Shown here piece after piece: positions 16,119 to 19,873 of a stretch of DNA of 19,873 bases. Each line of letters opens with the position of its first letter. Within the stretch, counting starts at the first letter, position 1. Under the pieces are notes generated by a model, which was not told the DNA's origin, did not search any database, and was given only the letters and a program-made list of their open reading frames with translations. The position numbers and the translations under genes are program-made. Origin of the DNA: AWTP1-13 sp035762425 (GTDB taxonomy: Bacteria; Pseudomonadota; Alphaproteobacteria; Rhizobiales; Hyphomicrobiaceae); assembly GCA_035762425.1 (NCBI GenBank), contig DASTOW010000199.1:1-19873 (forward strand), in the 5' to 3' direction.

Positions 16119-16177
16119 GTGTACTAGACGCGCACCCCATCGTCTTGCCACATTATTACCCGAGTCCTTCCCTGCTT

Positions 16178-16197
16178 GCGTCCGATTTCACGGACGC
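16178..16197. repeat. Perfect inverted repeat in the kinase/FHA divergent region
   Basis: GCGTCCG (16178-16184) is complementary to CGGACGC (16191-16197) with a six-base spacer. It lies about 85 bases before the kinase start and about 120 before the FHA operon. As DNA it suits a dimeric regulator's operator controlling both units; as RNA it would be a leader hairpin of the kinase message. No T-run follows. Confidence 0.55.
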
Positions 16198-16280
16198 GGC
16201 AGCCGGCGCCCCAACAGCGCAGGGAGGCTATTGATTATGCGGGGGGATTGGTTCCCCGACAGCTTGTCTCGCGAGCCGTG

Positions 16281-18716
16281 ATGGGGAAGTCGATGCAACC
16301 CAAGCCGGCGTCCAGTTCGAACCTGCTGGCTTTGCCGGACGGGACGGAGCTGGTTAGCGACTTCCGCATCAAGCGTGTGCTTGGCGCTGGCGGTTTCGGC
16401 ATCACCTACCTCGCCGAAGAGATCGCGCTCGCCCGCCTCGTCACCATCAAGGAATACTTCCCGGCCGACTACGCCGCGCGCAGCTCCGACATTGAAGCCT
16501 CGCCGCGCTCGCGCGAATGCGCCTCCGATTACAAATGGGGCCTCGACCGTTTCATCGAAGAGGCGCAGACGCTCGCCCGCTTCGTGCATCCAAACATCGT
16601 GCGCGTGTATCGCTACTTCCGCGCCAACAACACCGGTTACATGGTGCTGCAGTTCGAGGAGGGCGGCAGCTTCAAGTCCTGGTTGAAAGGCCTCAAGCGC
16701 GCCCCGCGACAGGCCGAGCTGGACGCCATCCTGGGACCGCTGCTCGATGCGCTGGAGATGGTGCACAAGGGCGACTTCCTGCACCGCGACATCGCCCCCG
16801 ACAACATCATCATTCGCCAGGACAAGTCGCCGGTGCTGATCGACTTCGGCTCCGCCCGCGGCGAGATCGCCTCGCACTCCAAGACCGTCAGCGCCCTCGT
16901 CAAGCCGGGCTACAGCCCCTATGAGCAGTACGCCACCACCTCCAGCAAGCAGGGACCCTGGACCGACATCTACGCGCTCGGCGCCACGCTCTATCACGCG
17001 ATTGCCGGCAAGCGTCCGCCCGATGCGCCCTCGCGCATGGTCAACGACGACTACATCTCGGCCCGCGAAGCGGCGCTCAGCTCCTACCGGCCGGGCTTCC
17101 TCGCCGCCATCGACAAGGCGCTCAACCTGGAGGTGACGGAACGGCCGCAGTCGGTTGCCGAGTGGAAGACGGCGCTGCTGACGCCTGAGGCCAAGCGCGA
17201 GAAGGGCCGCCTCGGGCTGCCGGGCCGCAAGCCGCGCACCATCGAGGTGCGCCCCGAGCCGACACCTGCGGCGACGCCGGCGACGGTGGCGCTGCGCGAG
17301 GATGATCCGCTGAGCCTTGTGCCGGCGCCCCCCGATGCGCCGCAGAACCAGGGGCAACTACTCGATTTCATCGAGGCCCTGAAGAAGAACCGGCCGAACC
17401 TGCTCACTCCGCGCAAGAAGGCAGCCAGCGCCGAGGTCAAGAAGCGTCCGGCTGCCAAGGAGCCGGACCCCGTCGAGGTGCGGGCGCCGGCGCGCCCTCG
17501 GTTCAAGTTCGGGTACGGACCCGCGCTCGATATTCCTGGCCACGAGCCGGCGCCGGCAAAGGCCGCGAAAGCTGCTCCGGCGGAGAAGCCGAAACCCGCC
17601 CCTGCGCCCGCCAAGGCCAAGCTGCCGGTGCCGGTTGCGAGCCGCGCCCCGCCGCGGCCACGCCGCATGCGCACCTGGACCATCGCACCGCGCCAGTGGC
17701 GGTCGCTGGCCTTCAAGCTGCTGGTCGGCATCGGCATCGCCTCCCTAGCCGTTGCCTATCAGGACAGGGTTCCGCACATCCAGGGCCGGGGCGCCGGTCT
17801 GGTGTCGAGCCAGTCCACCGACCTCACGCAGGCACCCCGCCTGACCGGCCACAACGGCGCGGTCAACACCGTTGCCCTCGCCGACCAGGGCCGCTGGATC
17901 GTCTCGACTGGCAGCGATGGCACGCTCAAGATTTGGAACACCGGCTCGGGCGCGCTGGTTCGCACCATCGAGCTCGACGAGGGGCCTGCCACCGCGCTTG
18001 CCGTCGAGGACCGTCGCGCTTTGACGGGCCACAAGGGCGGCGCGGTCGTGCTGTGGGACCTGGACCGCGCCGAGAAGCTGGCGGTTGTCCACCACCGGGC
18101 GCCGATCTCCTCGCTGACGCTGACTGGCGATCCCAACCGTTTCTTCGCCGCCAGCCAGGACGGCGCTGTGGCGCTGTTTGACGTACGCTCGCCCAACACA
18201 CCCGCACCGTTGGGGGATGACGTGGAGAGCGGCGCCCAGCTGATGGCGCTCGCCGGCCCACGCGGCATGCTCGTCACCGGCGGCCGCGATCGCAACATCC
18301 GCCTGTGGCGTACCGACAGTCTCAGCCTGGCGCGCACCTGGCGAACCGGCGCCGAGGGCATCGTCGCGCTCGACATCACGCCCGCCGCACGGACCATTGC
18401 CACGGCCGGCGCCGACGGAAAGGTGCGCCTGTGGACCACCTCGTCCTCCCGCGTGCAGCGTACGCTCGATGCCCACCAGGGACGCGTCACCGCCCTGGCG
18501 CTTGCGCCGAACGGCGGCCTGCTCGCCACGGCCGGCGAGGATGGCGATGTCAAGCTGTGGAATATGCGCGGTGGCCGCAACGGCGCGCGCACCTTGCGCG
18601 GCCACACCGGTGCGGTGCGCTCCGTCAGCTTTTCCTCTGACGGTCAGCGTCTGGTGTCTGCCGGCCAGGACGGGTCGATCCGCATCTGGAACACGGTCGC
18701 CTCGCCCCGCGACTGA
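16281..18716 (+). CDS. Transmembrane serine/threonine protein kinase with C-terminal WD40 propeller
   Basis: The 811-residue product is a Hanks-type kinase. The catalytic domain (about 28-300) has the Gly loop GAGGFG at 35-40, K57 in TIKEYF, a helix C Glu (93 or 94), HRDIAPDN at 168-175, DFG at 188-190 and the P-loop-like GYSPYEQY at 210-217. The catalytic-loop Lys is Ala172, as in some bacterial kinases. A disordered Ala/Pro/Lys linker (about 305-465) ends in basic RPRRMRTW. One membrane helix follows (about 474-493), then seven WD40 repeats (about 519-806) ending in KIWNT, VLWDL, ALFDV, RLWRT, RLWTT, KLWNM and RIWNT, a complete propeller. The positive-inside rule puts the propeller in the periplasm. 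Start: ATG at 16281, or ATG at 16293 with GGGGA before it. It is divergent from the FHA-FHA-phosphatase operon. Confidence 0.93.
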   Translation: MGKSMQPKPASSSNLLALPDGTELVSDFRIKRVLGAGGFGITYLAEEIALARLVTIKEYFPADYAARSSDIEASPRSRECASDYKWGLDRFIEEAQTLARFVHPNIVRVYRYFRANNTGYMVLQFEEGGSFKSWLKGLKRAPRQAELDAILGPLLDALEMVHKGDFLHRDIAPDNIIIRQDKSPVLIDFGSARGEIASHSKTVSALVKPGYSPYEQYATTSSKQGPWTDIYALGATLYHAIAGKRPPDAPSRMVNDDYISAREAALSSYRPGFLAAIDKALNLEVTERPQSVAEWKTALLTPEAKREKGRLGLPGRKPRTIEVRPEPTPAATPATVALREDDPLSLVPAPPDAPQNQGQLLDFIEALKKNRPNLLTPRKKAASAEVKKRPAAKEPDPVEVRAPARPRFKFGYGPALDIPGHEPAPAKAAKAAPAEKPKPAPAPAKAKLPVPVASRAPPRPRRMRTWTIAPRQWRSLAFKLLVGIGIASLAVAYQDRVPHIQGRGAGLVSSQSTDLTQAPRLTGHNGAVNTVALADQGRWIVSTGSDGTLKIWNTGSGALVRTIELDEGPATALAVEDRRALTGHKGGAVVLWDLDRAEKLAVVHHRAPISSLTLTGDPNRFFAASQDGAVALFDVRSPNTPAPLGDDVESGAQLMALAGPRGMLVTGGRDRNIRLWRTDSLSLARTWRTGAEGIVALDITPAARTIATAGADGKVRLWTTSSSRVQRTLDAHQGRVTALALAPNGGLLATAGEDGDVKLWNMRGGRNGARTLRGHTGAVRSVSFSSDGQRLVSAGQDGSIRIWNTVASPRD

Positions 18717-18771
18717 TGTTCAAGCTTATGCTCACCAGCGGCCCGGAACACCTGGGGCCCGCGGCAACGGT

Positions 18772-19785
18772 CTAAGCCACGCCTGCGCGCAGCAAGTCGT
18801 GCACGTGCACGATGCCGACCGGCCTGCCTTTGTCGACCACGAACAGCGCCGTGATGCGCGAGGTGTTCAGCATCTCCAAGGCTGCCGAAGCCAGCATGTC
18901 GGGTGACACCACCTTCGGCTTGCGGGTCATGATGTCGCCGGTGCGCGCGCCGAGCAGATCGGCGCCCATGTGTCGGCGCAGGTCGCCGTCGGTAATGACG
19001 CCGGTCAGTTTGCCCTTGGCGTCGACCACCCCGAGGCAGCCGAACGACTTGTGCGTCATGGTGACGAGCGCCGCACTCATGGCCACCTCCTCGCCGGCCA
19101 GAGGCAGGCGATCGCCGGTATGCATGACATCGCCCACAAACCGCAGACTGGCGCCCAGCGAGCCGCCGGGGTGGATCACCTTGAAGTCGTGCGCCGTGAA
19201 GCCCTTGCTCTCCAGCAGCGCAATCGCCAGACAGTCGCCAATGGCGAGCTGCATGGTGGTGGAGGTGGTCGGCGCCAGGCCGTGCGGGCACGCCTCCTTC
19301 ACGCGTGGCAGCTCGAGCACCACGTCCGCCTGCTTGCCGAGCGTCGACTGGGCGCGCGAGGTAATCGCCACCAGCGGCACCTTGAAGCGGCGCGAATAGG
19401 TGATGATGTTGCCGATCTCCGCGCTCTCGCCCGACCACGAAATGGCGACGATGGCATCGTCCTTGGCGATCATGCCAAGATCGCCGTGACTAGCCTCGCT
19501 CGGATGCACGAAAAATGCCGGCGTGCCGGTGGAGGCGAATGTGGCGGCGAGCTTCTGGCCGATATGGCCGCTCTTGCCGATGCCGGTCACGATCACGCGG
19601 CCCCTGGCGCCGGACAGCAGTGCGACGGCCGCACCGAACGCCTGGCCGAGCGGCTCGGCCAGCGCCGTCCTGAGCGCGGTCAGGCCCGCGCTTTCCAGCT
19701 CCAGGGTGCGCGCCGCCGACTGCACAGCCGTCGACCCGTCGCGGGGCACGGCACGCAGCTTTCCCTTCGCCACTGCTTTTTGCAT
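18772..19785 (-). CDS. kdsD: Arabinose-5-phosphate isomerase (KdsD/KpsF family)
   Basis: The enzyme converts ribulose 5-phosphate to arabinose 5-phosphate, the first step toward Kdo of lipopolysaccharide or capsule, in the cytoplasm. The 337-residue product has an SIS sugar-isomerase domain (about 45-205) with GIGKSGHIGQKLAATFASTGTPAFFVHPSEASHGDLGM, SWSGESAEI and HDFKVIHPGGSLG. Residues matching the E. coli active site are K71, E120, a Glu near 164 and H205. Two CBS domains follow (about 218-275 and 284-335, with VITDGDLRRHM and GIVHVHDLLRAGV). Length fits the family. GAGG just upstream suits the ATG at 19785. No Kdo or capsule gene is in the window, so the choice between housekeeping KdsD and capsule-linked KpsF is open. 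Confidence 0.94.
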   Translation of the reverse strand: MQKAVAKGKLRAVPRDGSTAVQSAARTLELESAGLTALRTALAEPLGQAFGAAVALLSGARGRVIVTGIGKSGHIGQKLAATFASTGTPAFFVHPSEASHGDLGMIAKDDAIVAISWSGESAEIGNIITYSRRFKVPLVAITSRAQSTLGKQADVVLELPRVKEACPHGLAPTTSTTMQLAIGDCLAIALLESKGFTAHDFKVIHPGGSLGASLRFVGDVMHTGDRLPLAGEEVAMSAALVTMTHKSFGCLGVVDAKGKLTGVITDGDLRRHMGADLLGARTGDIMTRKPKVVSPDMLASAALEMLNTSRITALFVVDKGRPVGIVHVHDLLRAGVA

Positions 19786-19830
19786 ATCGCCTCGAGTTGG
19801 GGGCCGGGCCTTCCTGACGGCCGGCTCGGC

Positions 19831-19858
19831 AGTCTAGACCTGCGGACGCGATAGGCAA
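19831..19858 (-). promoter_or_regulatory. Candidate housekeeping promoter of kdsD
   Basis: Read on the minus strand, TTGCCT (19858-19853) and TAGACT (19836-19831) are 16 bases apart, each matching four of six consensus positions. The start would fall near 19824, leaving a leader of about 38 bases to the ATG at 19785. Confidence 0.4.
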
Positions 19859-19873
19859 CCCCGACGGACGCAA

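Noticed and set aside
16188..17357. 389-codon minus-strand frame opposite the kinase domain
   Set aside because: It is antisense to an unmistakable kinase domain, with Arg/Gly/Val-rich shadow composition.
18717..18771. GC-rich imperfect inverted repeat between kinase and kdsD as a terminator
   Set aside because: The pairing needs a bulge and no T-run follows on either strand; too weak to list as a feature.

Overview
The window (about 19.9 kb, strongly GC-rich) looks like chromosomal DNA of an alphaproteobacterium, probably of the Hyphomicrobiales/Rhodospirillales type. The evidence is the order rph (divergent) / hrcA-grpE ... dnaK-dnaJ, two promoters that fit the alphaproteobacterial RpoH pattern, a CBS-containing KdsD-type isomerase, and a palindrome at 7398-7420 of a kind common between genes in Hyphomicrobiales. 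Genus cannot be decided from the sequence alone.

Layout. (1) 1-6869 is a heat-shock and RNA-processing block. It holds the 5' part of rph (minus strand, cut by the window edge), hrcA and grpE, an AlkB-type dioxygenase gene inserted on the minus strand, then dnaK and dnaJ. Candidate heat-shock promoters precede grpE (overlapping the hrcA stop) and dnaK. A terminator-like hairpin with a T7 run lies between the dnaK promoter and the dnaK start. (2) 6870-9477 holds a small exported protein of unknown function, an AraC-type regulator and a nitroreductase, separated by repeat-rich intergenic DNA. (3) 9613-13556 is metabolic: a two-domain 3-hydroxyacyl-CoA dehydrogenase, a small exported PsiF-repeat protein with a clear intrinsic terminator, and a long acetyl-CoA hydrolase/transferase-family protein. 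(4) 13642-18716 is a compact phospho-signalling locus. A minus-strand operon encodes a membrane-anchored FHA protein, a soluble FHA protein with a long disordered N-terminus, and a PP2C phosphatase. Divergent from it is a Ser/Thr kinase carrying a transmembrane segment and a C-terminal seven-bladed WD40 propeller. (5) 18772-19785 is an arabinose-5-phosphate isomerase (SIS plus two CBS domains) on the minus strand, with its promoter near the window end.

How the genes work together. HrcA, GrpE, DnaK and DnaJ form the classic regulator/chaperone set. The kinase, phosphatase and two FHA proteins make a complete write-erase-read circuit. Positive-inside topology predicts that the kinase's propeller lies outside the cytoplasm, so it could be a receptor kinase. 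No type VI secretion genes, the usual company of kinase/phosphatase/FHA sets in Proteobacteria, are present in the window. This locus is the best candidate here for an undercharacterised system.
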